Source of the DNA: Aliidiomarina minuta
GTDB taxonomy: Bacteria > Pseudomonadota > Gammaproteobacteria > Enterobacterales > Alteromonadaceae
Length of the DNA stretch: 64,000 nucleotides
Reading direction: 5' to 3'
Assembly (NCBI RefSeq): GCF_003987145.1
Contig: NZ_PIPL01000002.1
Span: 1-64,000 of the forward strand
Shown: positions 52,671-62,235 of the stretch, piece by piece
How the letters are laid out: every line of letters starts with the position of its first letter
Position numbering within the stretch: the first letter of the stretch is position 1
The notes under the pieces: model-generated
What the model saw: only the letters and a program-made list of their open reading frames with translations
What the model was told of the DNA's origin: nothing
Databases searched by the model: none
Made by a program: the position numbers and the translations under genes

Positions 52671-55321
52671 ACTGTGGCTCCATCGGCACCAGCGTTAACA
52701 ACCAGCCGCACCGAGTCAATATTCAGCTGCGGTTTAGCAAAGGCTTTTTCGAGGTTTTCTTTTTTCTGTTCCAGAGCCTGGATTTCATCTTCCCGGATAC
52801 TTGGATTACGTTCGCGCAGTGTGCGCATACGGCGAATTTCATCTTCGAGTTGATTACAAATATCGGTGCCTGCAACGGCACATGCCTGGTTGAGTTTATT
52901 CTCAGCCTCCGGCCAGCTATCTTTCACTAATTGCTGGCATGGCTTACGTAATGCTTTGACCATTTGAGCGCCGGACTTCTTGTTCACAAAGTGCAGCTGT
53001 TTATTCAAAGTCTGCGCTGTTATTTTGCTGTCCATATTGCGCCCACTACTGTCGAGAAAGAGCCGCACTGGAGCCGTTGGATAAAGCTGCTGCAGGCCTA
53101 GAGTTGGCGCTTCGGGTATGCTGGCGCTGAAAATGAGTTCCAGAAACCAGTGGCCAGTGGGCAGGGCACTGTTTTTCAAAATGGCGACGCTACTGGTGCC
53201 TTGAGATTCGTTGAGCACTAGCTCAAAAGCGGTTTGTACCTGAGGGTGTTCCCAGGTCAGGAATTGCACATCATCGTAAGCTAACGCAGTAACGCGATCA
53301 AAGGTTACCAGTGAACCCTCTTCATCGAGGCCAGGCAGACCGTTGGCTGCAAAATGCTGGCCTGGTTTTAAAATCAGACGCTTACCATCTTTATCTTCAA
53401 CCTCTACACCAAACTGATCCCAGAACGCAAACATGAAAGTCGGCAATGAACTTTCTCCATCCGTCGCCGCTATGGCCTGCTGCAGCTTATTTGCCAGCTC
53501 AGGGCGACAGGAATTGAGCTCCAGTAAACGGTCACGACCTTCGGCCATGCTTGCTTTCACATCTTCGTAATGCTGCCTGGTGTTTTCAACAAATTCAGCG
53601 AACTCACTGTCACTCGCTGTCAGTTTAGTTTCCAGCTGGCCACCTAGCAGCTGCATTAAGCGATGTCCGGTTGCATTGGGTTGGGTAAATGCCTGCATAC
53701 CCTGTTCGTACCAAAGTGCCAAACGTTGATCGCGACTGCCGTTTGCATAAGGTACGTGAATATCAATGTGGTCGCTTTGACCTATGCGGTCAAGGCGGCC
53801 AATGCGTTGCTCCAGCCGATCCGGATGAGTGGGTAAATCCAGCATGACGATGTGGCGGGCAAACTGGAAGTTACGGCCTTCGCCACCAATTTCAGAACTG
53901 ATCAACAGTTGGGCACCGTCTTCCTGATCAGCGAAGAAGGCCGCTGCTCTATCGCGTTCTACTAAAGTCATGCCTTCGTGAAAGAGGGCACAGTGGCGGC
54001 CAAAACGTACGCGCATGAAAGCGGCCGCTTCTTCGACCTGTTGCTGGTTATGAGTTATGACCAGTATTTTTTCAGGTTGTACCGATTTCGCTAATTTCTG
54101 CAACCATTCAATCTTGCTATCAAAAATGTCAATTTCTGCCTCATCCGGGGAGAGTTCATGGGGCTGATAGCGGCGCTGAGGAAAGCCTTTTATATGAGCC
54201 CGGGTATTACGCATTAATACGCGTCCGGTGCCATGTTCATCCAATAACTGATTGATCTCAGGTGAGTCGCTATCCATAGTTGCGGCCTGGTCGGCGATAG
54301 CCCGGTACTTTTTCTGTTCTTCGCGAAATTGTTGCAGGTCATGGAAACGTTCAGGGTCTAATAATTGCAATTGAGCAAAATGGCTGTCTGCACCTGCCTG
54401 ATCCGGAGTTGCTGTGAGTAATAGCAGGCCCTTATTGGCAGCAATTTCACGGATATTCTGTATGTCTTGTGTGTCCAATTGGTGAGCTTCGTCAATGACC
54501 ACCAGATCCCAGCCAGCAGTTGCCGCCTGAGCGGCTCTTTGCGGCTCATGCAGCAGAGAAGAAGGACAAAGCACCAGTTGGGCCTGTTCAAAAGGATTCT
54601 CTTCCTGTTCGTCGTATAATTCGCAATAGTCATTGTCGAGAATACTGAAATAAAGCGAAAAACGGCGCCGTAATTCAATCATCCACTGATGCAACAAGCT
54701 GTCCGGGACCTGAATTAAAATGCGATTGGCCATCCCGTTAATAAGCTGAGTTTGCATGATAAGGCCAGCTTCTATGGTTTTACCCAGGCCCACCTCATCG
54801 GCTAGCAGCACCCGTGGCGCCGGACGTGAACCGACATTGTGGCCAATGTATAACTGGTGTGGAAGTAGTTCAATACGGGCACCGAGAAGCCCTCTTGCGG
54901 GATGTTTCAGCCATTTCTGCAAGTACTGATGCGTTTCCTGGCGCAAGTTATATTTACTGACACGATCAATTTGACCGGCTAGCAACCGGTTAACCGGACT
55001 ATTCAGCTGGACCTGATAATGCAACTGGGTTTCCGGTACCTTAACGGCTCCATCATCAGCCTGGCCATGGTAAATAAGAACGCCTTCAGTTTCCTCAATA
55101 TCAGTGACTCTGAAACTCCAGCCGTCGCTGTGGCGACTGACGTCGTCAATCTCGAGCAGGTAACGGGTGAGCGGTGCTTCAGAGGAAGCGTAGGCACGGT
55201 TTTCTCCGCTGGCAGGAAATAGTAAGCTAACCTGGCGCCCGCTTATTCCGGTAATCAGACCCAGACCCAGTTCAATTTCAGTTTCGCTTATCCAGCGTTG
55301 GCCAATTGCAAAATCACTCAA
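52667..55321 (-). CDS. rapA: RNA polymerase-associated helicase-like protein RapA
   Basis: 884 residues, clearly shorter than E. coli RapA (968). N-terminal Tudor-like region (1-110), then SWI2/SNF2 motor: motif I DEVGLGKTIEAG near 174-185, motif II DEAHQLD near 276-282, motif V IGGEGRNFQFA and motif VI QRIGRLDRIGQ near 505-515. It recycles RNA polymerase after termination. The shortfall of about 80 residues seems spread over the linker and C-terminal parts; the motor motifs are intact. GTGA overlap with rluA. Confidence 0.94.
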   Translation of the reverse strand: MSDFAIGQRWISETEIELGLGLITGISGRQVSLLFPASGENRAYASSEAPLTRYLLEIDDVSRHSDGWSFRVTDIEETEGVLIYHGQADDGAVKVPETQLHYQVQLNSPVNRLLAGQIDRVSKYNLRQETHQYLQKWLKHPARGLLGARIELLPHQLYIGHNVGSRPAPRVLLADEVGLGKTIEAGLIMQTQLINGMANRILIQVPDSLLHQWMIELRRRFSLYFSILDNDYCELYDEQEENPFEQAQLVLCPSSLLHEPQRAAQAATAGWDLVVIDEAHQLDTQDIQNIREIAANKGLLLLTATPDQAGADSHFAQLQLLDPERFHDLQQFREEQKKYRAIADQAATMDSDSPEINQLLDEHGTGRVLMRNTRAHIKGFPQRRYQPHELSPDEAEIDIFDSKIEWLQKLAKSVQPEKILVITHNQQQVEEAAAFMRVRFGRHCALFHEGMTLVERDRAAAFFADQEDGAQLLISSEIGGEGRNFQFARHIVMLDLPTHPDRLEQRIGRLDRIGQSDHIDIHVPYANGSRDQRLALWYEQGMQAFTQPNATGHRLMQLLGGQLETKLTASDSEFAEFVENTRQHYEDVKASMAEGRDRLLELNSCRPELANKLQQAIAATDGESSLPTFMFAFWDQFGVEVEDKDGKRLILKPGQHFAANGLPGLDEEGSLVTFDRVTALAYDDVQFLTWEHPQVQTAFELVLNESQGTSSVAILKNSALPTGHWFLELIFSASIPEAPTLGLQQLYPTAPVRLFLDSSGRNMDSKITAQTLNKQLHFVNKKSGAQMVKALRKPCQQLVKDSWPEAENKLNQACAVAGTDICNQLEDEIRRMRTLRERNPSIREDEIQALEQKKENLEKAFAKPQLNIDSVRLVVNAGADGATV

Positions 55322-55501
55322 TGTGGTTGCCTTCTTCGGTCGTCAGTACATGCATAGTTGCTGCGCTATGGTAACAAAGGCATCGCCTGACTGCGGTAAA
55401 AATTTTGTTATCTAATATATTAAATTAATGGTTCTCAGCTAAGCTTTATGGCATAACCATAAATAATACCAACGATAAAAACCAGCTCAGTGGGGTATGC
55501 T

Positions 55502-56887
55502 ATGACCGACGACGGTATTAAGCACTATGTACTGGACACCAACATTCTTCTGCATGAACCTCTCGCCTTCTTAAACTTTGATGAACACAACGTTATTATC
55601 CCCATGGTGGTACTGGAGGAGCTGGACAATATTAAAGACCGCCAGAAGGATGTGAGCCGGGACGCGAGAGTCGCTATCCGGGCTTTAGAAGAAGCGCTGC
55701 ACGACGCGACACCGGAACAAATTACTGAGGGTGTACCCTTAACCCGGGTTTCTGGGGAACATCAGGCTGTAGGTCATCTATCCATATTCCCGGATTTTCA
55801 ATTGCGGCAACAGGAAGCTGTGATATCACTGAATGAAAATGATCATCGAATTATTCAGTCGGCCCTGGAGGTACAGCGGCATAAGGCTCCAGAGCAGGTT
55901 ATTCTGGTGACTAAAGACATTAATATGCGTCTGAAAGCTAAAGGTGCTGGTGTGAAACAGGTAGAGGACTACCGTACTGACCAGTTAATTGATGATATTA
56001 AATTGCTGACAAAAGGTTTTTATCAGTTTCCGGGAAACTTCTGGGAACAGGTAAAGGATGTTGAAAGTGAACAGGACGGTCGTGAAACCTATCATTATGT
56101 GCCGCTGGATATCTTCACCACCCCCTTTCCCAATGAATACCTGCTCGATGAAACCGATAGTTTTGCGGCCAGGGTGGAAAGCTATGACAGTAAACGAGTG
56201 AAAATCCAGGACATTGGGCGTGAGCGTTTGATGAGTCAGCGCGCCTGGGGTGTCAGCCCGAAGAATATCTACCAGGCCATGGGTATGAAAGCTTTGCTTG
56301 ATCCGACCCTGGATCTGGTTATCTTAACGGGCCCCGCGGGCTGCGGGAAAACTTTGCTGGCACTGGCCAGTGCTTTGGAGCAGGTTGTTGAGCAGGGTCT
56401 GTATGAGAAAATAATTGTGACCCGAAGCACTCCGGAAATTGGTGAGTCGATAGGCTTTTTGCCGGGCACGGAAGAAGAAAAAATGGCGCCCTGGCTGGCC
56501 GCTATTACTGATAGCCTGGAAGTGCTGCATAAAAATGACGAGAACATGGAATCCAGCCTGAACTACATTATGAATAAGGCAAATATTCAGTTTAAGTCAA
56601 TTAACTTCATGCGTGGGCGCAGTATTCAGAACGCTATTGTGCTGTTAGACGAAACCCAGAACTTAACGGCTTCGCAGTTAAAAACCATTATTACCCGTTG
56701 TGGCGCCGGCACCAAAATAGTCTGTTCGGGGAATCTGGCGCAAATTGACAGTTATTATCTGACCGCACTGACGTCCGGGCTTACTTATATCGTTGAGCGG
56801 TTTAAGAACTACCATGGCGGCGCTACGGTAAACCTGAATGGCGTGGTACGTAGTCCGCTGGCCCAGTATGCTGAAGAGAATCTTTAA
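55502..56887 (+). CDS. PIN-PhoH family ATPase (PhoH2/YlaK-like)
   Basis: 461 residues from ATG 55502 (a GTG at 55490 is possible). N-terminal PIN nuclease-like domain (about 6-150) with acidic residues in YVLDTNILL and EELDNIK, then a PhoH ATPase: Walker A GPAGCGKTLLA (near 277-287) and Walker B AIVLLDETQN (near 380-389). Related proteins are RNA helicase/RNases of uncertain biological role. It is a single gene, divergent from rapA, and overlaps the convergent 56884 gene by 4 bases. Confidence 0.92.
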   Translation: MTDDGIKHYVLDTNILLHEPLAFLNFDEHNVIIPMVVLEELDNIKDRQKDVSRDARVAIRALEEALHDATPEQITEGVPLTRVSGEHQAVGHLSIFPDFQLRQQEAVISLNENDHRIIQSALEVQRHKAPEQVILVTKDINMRLKAKGAGVKQVEDYRTDQLIDDIKLLTKGFYQFPGNFWEQVKDVESEQDGRETYHYVPLDIFTTPFPNEYLLDETDSFAARVESYDSKRVKIQDIGRERLMSQRAWGVSPKNIYQAMGMKALLDPTLDLVILTGPAGCGKTLLALASALEQVVEQGLYEKIIVTRSTPEIGESIGFLPGTEEEKMAPWLAAITDSLEVLHKNDENMESSLNYIMNKANIQFKSINFMRGRSIQNAIVLLDETQNLTASQLKTIITRCGAGTKIVCSGNLAQIDSYYLTALTSGLTYIVERFKNYHGGATVNLNGVVRSPLAQYAEENL

Positions 56888-57831
56888 AAGGCTTCTACCA
56901 CGAGTGCGCCATTGTAGACATGAGGGACATAACGATCACCAATGCGGCCCGGCTCAAAACGGGCAGGGCCGGTTGGTTCGGTAAGTAAAAAACGCCGTTC
57001 ATCATGGCGAACCCAGTAATCATCTTCGCCAGGCTCAATATCCACTGCAAACATGGCGTGTCCCGGCAAATATACAATCAGGCTCTCTGTTTGCGGATGC
57101 AGGGCTGAGAATAACGCGGCGATTAACGTTACTTTGCTATCGCAGTCACCCCTGTTTTCAAATAACAGCCGTGCAGGCGTATGAAAACCAGCCCCCGGAC
57201 TAGAAAACCTGTTGTCTAATTCGGCATAAGGAATGGTTTGAACGAAGCTCAGAATCAGGCGCAGGCTGTCGTAAGGACTGCTGTCTTCACCTAGCTTATT
57301 GGCAAAAGCCTCCGCTAAAGACTGCACCGCCGGGTGAGACTCTTCGGCGATACGCACGTGATCGGGTTTAAACCCCTGTCGCCGGGCATGATCAACCAAC
57401 AAATTATAATAATTACGGTGCATGATTTCTTGCTGTAAGCGCTCTTTTTCAGTAAGTAAGGCTTGCATGCGTTGCTGTCTTTGCCCCGCTGTGCCGCTAC
57501 GCAGGTTAATTTCAATAGACTCTCCGCCATGGGGTAAGTTTATCTCCACATCTCGCCATCCACTGTCATGCGCAAAACTACGTAGATCGGGTTTGATTTC
57601 ACGGTGGATACGAGCCGGACTTAAAGGGCGGAAGTTGACTGGAGTTTGTAAAAAACCAGTCTGAGGTACCTGAAAACTAATTTGACGGGAGTGATTATCA
57701 AGGTCACGCCATTGGTAGGCAAAGTTGAGTTGACTATTTTCTGCCTGACGCTGGAAAAAGAACTGTTCAGCCCAGCTAACTGAGCTCATCAGGCATAAAC
57801 AAATTGCCAGCAGCCCGCTGAGCCTTAGCAT
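56884..57831 (-). CDS. Periplasmic transglutaminase-like cysteine protein
   Basis: 315 residues with a signal peptide (about 21 residues, ending SWA). The transglutaminase-like core lies near 165-290, with candidate catalytic Cys230 (RGDCDSK), His258 (PGHAMFAVD) and an acidic Glu285 (LTEPTGP). A coiled-coil segment of charged residues (about 118-150) precedes it. Proteins of this type act as cysteine peptidases or remain unassigned; no substrate is evident. It shares its stop with the end of the PIN-PhoH gene and begins directly at the stop of the unknown 57832 gene. Confidence 0.82.
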   Translation of the reverse strand: MLRLSGLLAICLCLMSSVSWAEQFFFQRQAENSQLNFAYQWRDLDNHSRQISFQVPQTGFLQTPVNFRPLSPARIHREIKPDLRSFAHDSGWRDVEINLPHGGESIEINLRSGTAGQRQQRMQALLTEKERLQQEIMHRNYYNLLVDHARRQGFKPDHVRIAEESHPAVQSLAEAFANKLGEDSSPYDSLRLILSFVQTIPYAELDNRFSSPGAGFHTPARLLFENRGDCDSKVTLIAALFSALHPQTESLIVYLPGHAMFAVDIEPGEDDYWVRHDERRFLLTEPTGPARFEPGRIGDRYVPHVYNGALVVEAF

Positions 57832-58122
57832 TTAGAACTTCACTTCAGAAATAGGACTGTCCGTGTATTTAAGATCGATCTGATACTCCACACCACCTGC
57901 CTTGATGAAGAAAAAGGTTTTATCGCGTTTAAAAAGTTCGCTTAACAGAACATTTTTCACGCTCGGGCGTCTTTTCGGTTCGATATCTGTCAGCTCTACG
58001 CTATACCGGGACACAAGGATGTTGTCGTAGCGCGCTGGAGTAACCAGCAGTAAGCGCTTGTTTTCATCCGTTAAAGTGATGGTATTTCCGGTGACTGTAA
58101 ATGGTTCTTCATTTCCGAACAA
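57832..58122 (-). CDS. Small unknown protein, probable TTG start
   Basis: 96 residues if begun at TTG 58122, which has GAGGG 7 bases upstream. The frame is open to 58143 (TTG again) with a stop above. There is no in-frame ATG near the start. The product is polar and beta-rich (FTVTGNTITLTDENKRLLLVTPARYDN, given here only to the first 20 in kind) with no signal peptide or membrane segment. I do not recognise it. It abuts the transglutaminase-like gene with no gap, so the two may be co-translated. It may be a short real gene or the remnant of a longer one. Confidence 0.5.
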   Translation of the reverse strand: MFGNEEPFTVTGNTITLTDENKRLLLVTPARYDNILVSRYSVELTDIEPKRRPSVKNVLLSELFKRDKTFFFIKAGGVEYQIDLKYTDSPISEVKF

Positions 58123-58203
58123 TGGGTTGCCCTCATATAACAATCTGAATAATGCCTAAATATAACGAAATAGAGTCATTCAGCCAAGCAAAGTTTAGCG
58201 AAC

Positions 58204-58626
58204 TTAGCGGTAAGTAAAGTAATCTTCCAAAATCAGGCAGGCCGAAGCGCTGTCTATTTTCTCTTTGCTCAGGTTTTTGAAGCCTCCCTGGCTGAACAGA
58301 GTTTCCTTAGCACTGACCGTTGTTAACCGCTCATCCTGAAAGCTGATAGCGACGCCAAAACGGCCATGTAAACGGTTACCAAACTTACGCGAGCGAACCG
58401 TTAAAGGCTGCTCGCTGCCATCCATGTTTAATGGTAGCCCGATAACACATAATTCGGGTTGCCAGGTTTGTAGTAACTTTTCCAGTTGAAACCAGTCCGG
58501 AATGCCATCTTTTGCTGCTAAAGCGGCAAGTGGTGAAGCGGTGCCGGTTACTGACTGGCCAACGGCTACGCCAATGCTACGGGTGCCAAAATCAAAGCCC
58601 AGAACACAACCTTCTTGCTTACTCAT
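58204..58626 (-). CDS. ruvX: RuvX/YqgF Holliday-junction resolvase-like protein
   Basis: 140 residues. RNase H-like fold with GFDFGTRSIGVAVGQ (9-23) and the conserved LPLNMDGSEQP and FQDERLTTVSA segments. In E. coli it is essential and linked to 16S rRNA processing; a resolvase activity is proposed. It follows yqgE by 13 bases, as in E. coli. Confidence 0.96.
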   Translation of the reverse strand: MSKQEGCVLGFDFGTRSIGVAVGQSVTGTASPLAALAAKDGIPDWFQLEKLLQTWQPELCVIGLPLNMDGSEQPLTVRSRKFGNRLHGRFGVAISFQDERLTTVSAKETLFSQGGFKNLSKEKIDSASACLILEDYFTYR

Positions 58627-58639
58627 CCTTGTTTACTCA

Positions 58640-59197
58640 TCAGGCGTGGCCGGCATCTGGAGCTAGTTGCCAGATATCTATGCCTAGCTTCTCGGCCGCT
58701 TTTTGCCAGCGATCTGCGCTTGGTGTATCAAATAAAACATCTGCTTCAGCAGGAATGGTAAGCCAATTATTGTTGGCTATTTCCTCTTCCAGCTGCCCAG
58801 CATCCCAGCCAGCATAACCTAAGGTTAATAAAAATTTATGCGGTGCCTGACTGGACCCTAAAGACTGCAAAATATCTTTAGAGGTGGTGACCATGATGTC
58901 GTCGCTTAATTGCAGGCTACTACGCCAGCCTTCCTGCGGTGGATGCAGGACAAAACCGCGGTCAGTACCTACAGGGCCTCCTGAGTAGACTAGCGAACGC
59001 TCCAGAGACGCGTCGGCGGGAATTTTAATTTCAATTTGCTTAAGCAGCGCTGGAATCGACATCTCCGCTGGCTGATTGACAATAAGCCCCATAGCGCCTT
59101 CGTCGTTGTGCTCGCAAATATAAGTGACCGAACGCTCAAAGAAAGGGTCGTCCAGGCCTGGCATAGCAACTAAAAAATGATTTTGTAGGCTGTTCAT
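58640..59197 (-). CDS. yqgE: YqgE/AlgH family protein
   Basis: 185 residues (UPF0301/DUF179). Typical motifs: HFLVAMPGLDDPFFERSVTYICEHNDEGAMG near 6-36 (in part), VYSGGPVGTDRGFVLH and TLGYAGWDAGQLEEE near 126-140. Function is not established. It lies upstream of ruvX, with a candidate promoter in the gap after gshB. Confidence 0.95.
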   Translation of the reverse strand: MNSLQNHFLVAMPGLDDPFFERSVTYICEHNDEGAMGLIVNQPAEMSIPALLKQIEIKIPADASLERSLVYSGGPVGTDRGFVLHPPQEGWRSSLQLSDDIMVTTSKDILQSLGSSQAPHKFLLTLGYAGWDAGQLEEEIANNNWLTIPAEADVLFDTPSADRWQKAAEKLGIDIWQLAPDAGHA

Positions 59198-59235
59198 AAC
59201 CTTAGATCCCCTGCTTTAACCGCTTGCTTTAACCC

Positions 59236-59267
59236 ATTATACTTTGAATATGGAGGTTAAAAGTCAA
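59236..59267 (-). promoter_or_regulatory. Candidate promoter of yqgE-ruvX
   Basis: On the minus strand TTGACT (59267-59262) and a perfect TATAAT (59241-59236) stand in the gshB-yqgE gap, but the spacing is 20 bases rather than 16-18. The boxes are good, the spacing poor. Read by eye. Confidence 0.4.
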
Positions 59268-59270
59268 TTT

Positions 59271-60215
59271 TTAAAGACTAAAATCCTGAGTAATAGCGTC
59301 AAATAGCATACCAGCAATATTGATCGAGTAAGCGTCTTCGATCTCGCGCATACAGGTCGGGCTGGTGACATTGATTTCGGTAATGCAATCGCCAATAACA
59401 TCCAGCCCCACCAGATAAAGACCTTTTTCTTTTAAAACCGGCCCGACCCGTTTTGCTAGTTTCCAGTCACTCTCGCTCAACGGCTGCGGACGGCCAGTGC
59501 CACCGGCGGCCAGGTTACCACGGGTTTCACCGGCAGAAGGAACACGAGCCAGTGAATAGGGCACCGCTTCACCATTGATCAGGATAATGCGTTTATCGCC
59601 TTCTTTAATGGCGGGTAGGTATTCCTGCACCATGGCAAAACGTTGCCCATGCTCGGTCAGAGTCTCAATGATAACTCCCAGGTTATTGCCCTGGTTATCA
59701 ACGCGAAAAATGGAAGCGCCGCCCATGCCGTCCAGTGGTTTTAAAATAATGTCTTTATGTTCCGCATGAAAAGCCCGGATCTGCTCTGCACTGCGGGTGA
59801 CGATAGTTGCCGGTATGCTGTCCGGGAACCAGGCGGTAAATAATTTTTCGCTACAGTCACGCAGGCTTTGCGGCTTATTAGCGACTTTCGCACCGGCAAG
59901 CTCAGCCAGCTCCAGCATATGGGTAGCGTAAATATATTCCATATCAAAGGGGGGGTCTTTGCGCATTAGAATAATATCCAGCGATCCCAGCTTGATATGA
60001 GATTCCTGGCCAAGGTCATAGAAATCTTCTGTTTGATCGCGAACGCTAAGAGGCTGGACTCGCGCCATCGGCTCGCCGCCTTTCATGTAAAGATCCGCCA
60101 TTTCCATGTATAAAACGTCATAACCACGGTTTTGAGCTTCTAAAGCCAGGCGAAAACTAGTGTCTTTATAAGTTTTAACGCTGGAAATGGGATCCATAAT
60201 AATGCCAACTTGCAT
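59271..60215 (-). CDS. gshB: Glutathione synthetase
   Basis: 314 residues (E. coli 315). It adds glycine to gamma-glutamylcysteine with ATP. ATP-grasp features: MRKDPPFDMEYIYAT (near 83-97), KPLDGMGGASIFRVD (near 159-173), and IDVIGD-type metal segment GLDVIGDCITEINVTSPT (near 271-288). It lies between yqgE and rsmE as in E. coli. Confidence 0.97.
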   Translation of the reverse strand: MQVGIIMDPISSVKTYKDTSFRLALEAQNRGYDVLYMEMADLYMKGGEPMARVQPLSVRDQTEDFYDLGQESHIKLGSLDIILMRKDPPFDMEYIYATHMLELAELAGAKVANKPQSLRDCSEKLFTAWFPDSIPATIVTRSAEQIRAFHAEHKDIILKPLDGMGGASIFRVDNQGNNLGVIIETLTEHGQRFAMVQEYLPAIKEGDKRIILINGEAVPYSLARVPSAGETRGNLAAGGTGRPQPLSESDWKLAKRVGPVLKEKGLYLVGLDVIGDCITEINVTSPTCMREIEDAYSINIAGMLFDAITQDFSL

Positions 60216-60271
60216 GACGGCCTCTTTATTAAAGTAGAAAAGATAGACTGGCTGCAGTGTACCACGGTGTA

Positions 60272-61000
60272 TTAAATCAGGTCACCGTGATTCGCCTGCA
60301 AGGCTGCCAGCGCGGTTAGTGCTGCCGTTTCGGTGCGTAAGACTCGCGGTCCCAGATGAACAGGAGTGCAGCCTTGTTGATGAGTTGCTTCTACTTCGTG
60401 CGGAGAAAAACCGCCTTCAGGGCCTACTAATAAAGACAACTGCTGAGCAACAGACACGGTTTTCAAAGAGTGCGCCGCGCTGGGTTCCAGGGTCAGGGTT
60501 AGCGGACGCTCAGGGTTACTTAAATAGTCTTGCAAGGATATGGCTGGCCGTACTTCGGGGACTTTATTGCGTCCGCTTTGCTCGCAGGCACTGATCACAA
60601 TTTTCTGCCATTGCTGAATTTTCTTTTGCAGCCGTTCGCCCTGCAACTTAACACCACAGCGTTCTGTAAACAGTGGAGTAATACTGGCTACGCCTAGCTC
60701 CACCGACTTTTGCAAGGTGAAATCCATTCGGTCACCGCGCGAGATCCCCTGCGCCAGGTGTATCTGCAGGGGAGACTCAGTACTTGCCGCTGTGGCCTCG
60801 ATAATTTTTACCTGCACGTGTTTTTTGCTGGCCTGGGTAATGACTGCCTGGTAGGCGTGGTCGTCTCCGCAAAAAAGTTCAAGTTCGGCACCTTCGCTTA
60901 ACCGCAGCACCCGCGCCACATGATTAGCCGCGTCAGGATGCAGCTCTGTGTGCATGCCTGATGTTAGTGCGGCGGAATGATAAATGCGAGGTATACGCAT
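60272..61000 (-). CDS. rsmE: 16S rRNA U1498 N3-methyltransferase
   Basis: 242 residues, SPOUT-class. The knot-forming segment LLVGPEGGFSPHEV (near 188-201) and LGPRVLRTETA (near 214-224) are diagnostic, and an N-terminal PUA-like domain (MRIPRIYHSA) precedes. It starts 4 bases after the metK stop, so the two may be co-transcribed from the metK promoter. Confidence 0.96.
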   Translation of the reverse strand: MRIPRIYHSAALTSGMHTELHPDAANHVARVLRLSEGAELELFCGDDHAYQAVITQASKKHVQVKIIEATAASTESPLQIHLAQGISRGDRMDFTLQKSVELGVASITPLFTERCGVKLQGERLQKKIQQWQKIVISACEQSGRNKVPEVRPAISLQDYLSNPERPLTLTLEPSAAHSLKTVSVAQQLSLLVGPEGGFSPHEVEATHQQGCTPVHLGPRVLRTETAALTALAALQANHGDLI

Positions 61001-61004
61001 GCGG

Positions 61005-62150
61005 TTATTTTATAGCCGCTCGCAAAGCTTCCGCTTTGTCAGTTTTTTCCCACGGGAACTGATCGCGACCAAAGTGGCCGTAGGCGGCGGTTTCCAGGTA
61101 AATAGGGCGCTCCAGATCGAGCATTTTAATTAAACCATAGGGGCGTAGATCAAAATGCTGACGTACCAGCTTAATTAAGGTCTCTTCGTCGTACCGACTG
61201 GTACCAAAGGTTTCAATGCTAATGGAGGTTGGTTGTGCCACACCAATGGCATAGGAAACCTGCAATTCACAGCGTTTAGCCAGGCCTGCAGCGACTAAAT
61301 TTTTCGCCACATAACGAGCAGCATATGCAGCACTACGGTCCACTTTAGAAGGGTCTTTACCCGAGAAGGCACCGCCACCATGACGTGCCATGCCGCCATA
61401 AGTATCGACAATAATTTTGCGGCCCGTCAGGCCACAGTCACCCATAGGACCCCCAATGACGAACTTGCCGGTCGGATTTATATGGTACTTGGTATCGGGA
61501 CGCAGCCATTCTTCTGGGAGGACGGGTTTGATAATGGTTTCCATGACCGCTTCCTGAACCTGTTTCAGGCTATATTCTTCAGCGTGCTGGGTGGAAAGCA
61601 CTACCGCATCAATGCCTATAGGTTTGCCATCTTCATAAATAAAAGATAGCTGGCTTTTGGCATCGGGGCGTAGCCAGGGCAAGGAGCTGCGTCTGACTTC
61701 AGCCTGGCGCTGCACCAGTTTATGGGCATAAGTGATAGGCGCAGGCATTAAAGCTTCAGTTTCATCGGAAGCATAACCAAACATTAGTCCCTGATCTCCG
61801 GCACCCTGTTCTTCAGGGTTGCCGCGGTCAACGCCCTGGTTAATATCAGCGGATTGTTTGCCTATCGCGTTTAAAACCGCGCAACTGCCTGCGTCAAAAC
61901 CCATCTCCGAATTGGTGTAGCCTATTTTGCGCACGGTCGTACGCACCAGGTCTTCCACATCGACCCAGGCGTGGGTATTAATTTCCCCACCAACCAGGAC
62001 CATGCCTGTTTTGACATAGGTTTCACAAGCAACCCGAGCTTTCGGGTCTGTAGCCAGGATAGCGTCCAGTACTGCGTCAGATATCTGATCAGCAATTTTG
62101 TCTGGGTGGCCTTCGGAAACAGATTCAGATGTAAACAGGTGTTGTGCCAT
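61005..62150 (-). CDS. metK: S-adenosylmethionine synthetase
   Basis: 381 residues from ATG 62150 (a TTG at 62156 adds two residues). It makes SAM from methionine and ATP. Signatures: FTSESVSEGHPDKIADQISD (5-24), GAGDQGLMFGYA (near 117-128) and GGGAFSGKDPSKVDRSA (near 261-277). Length is typical (E. coli 384). A met box pair lies about 90 bases upstream, so MetJ repression is likely. rsmE follows. Confidence 0.97.
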   Translation of the reverse strand: MAQHLFTSESVSEGHPDKIADQISDAVLDAILATDPKARVACETYVKTGMVLVGGEINTHAWVDVEDLVRTTVRKIGYTNSEMGFDAGSCAVLNAIGKQSADINQGVDRGNPEEQGAGDQGLMFGYASDETEALMPAPITYAHKLVQRQAEVRRSSLPWLRPDAKSQLSFIYEDGKPIGIDAVVLSTQHAEEYSLKQVQEAVMETIIKPVLPEEWLRPDTKYHINPTGKFVIGGPMGDCGLTGRKIIVDTYGGMARHGGGAFSGKDPSKVDRSAAYAARYVAKNLVAAGLAKRCELQVSYAIGVAQPTSISIETFGTSRYDEETLIKLVRQHFDLRPYGLIKMLDLERPIYLETAAYGHFGRDQFPWEKTDKAEALRAAIK

Positions 62151-62201
62151 AAACAAGTATACTCTCTAAGTTGGTATGTTAATGGTGCAGGAAGCCGCGA
62201 T

Positions 62202-62231
62202 ACTTTAGCTAAAAAGCGCTGAGAAATCCAA
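62202..62231 (-). promoter_or_regulatory. Candidate metK promoter
   Basis: On the minus strand TTGGAT (62231-62226) and TAAAGT (62207-62202) are 18 bases apart. The met boxes at 62236-62251 lie immediately upstream of the -35 box. The -10 is within a TTTAGCTAAA palindrome. Predicted by eye. Confidence 0.4.
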
Positions 62232-62235
62232 CTTT

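Noticed and set aside
58123..58143. Earlier TTG at 58143 as start of the small gene
   Set aside because: No ribosome site there, while GAGGG fits TTG 58122; the frame is closed by a TAG just above 58143.
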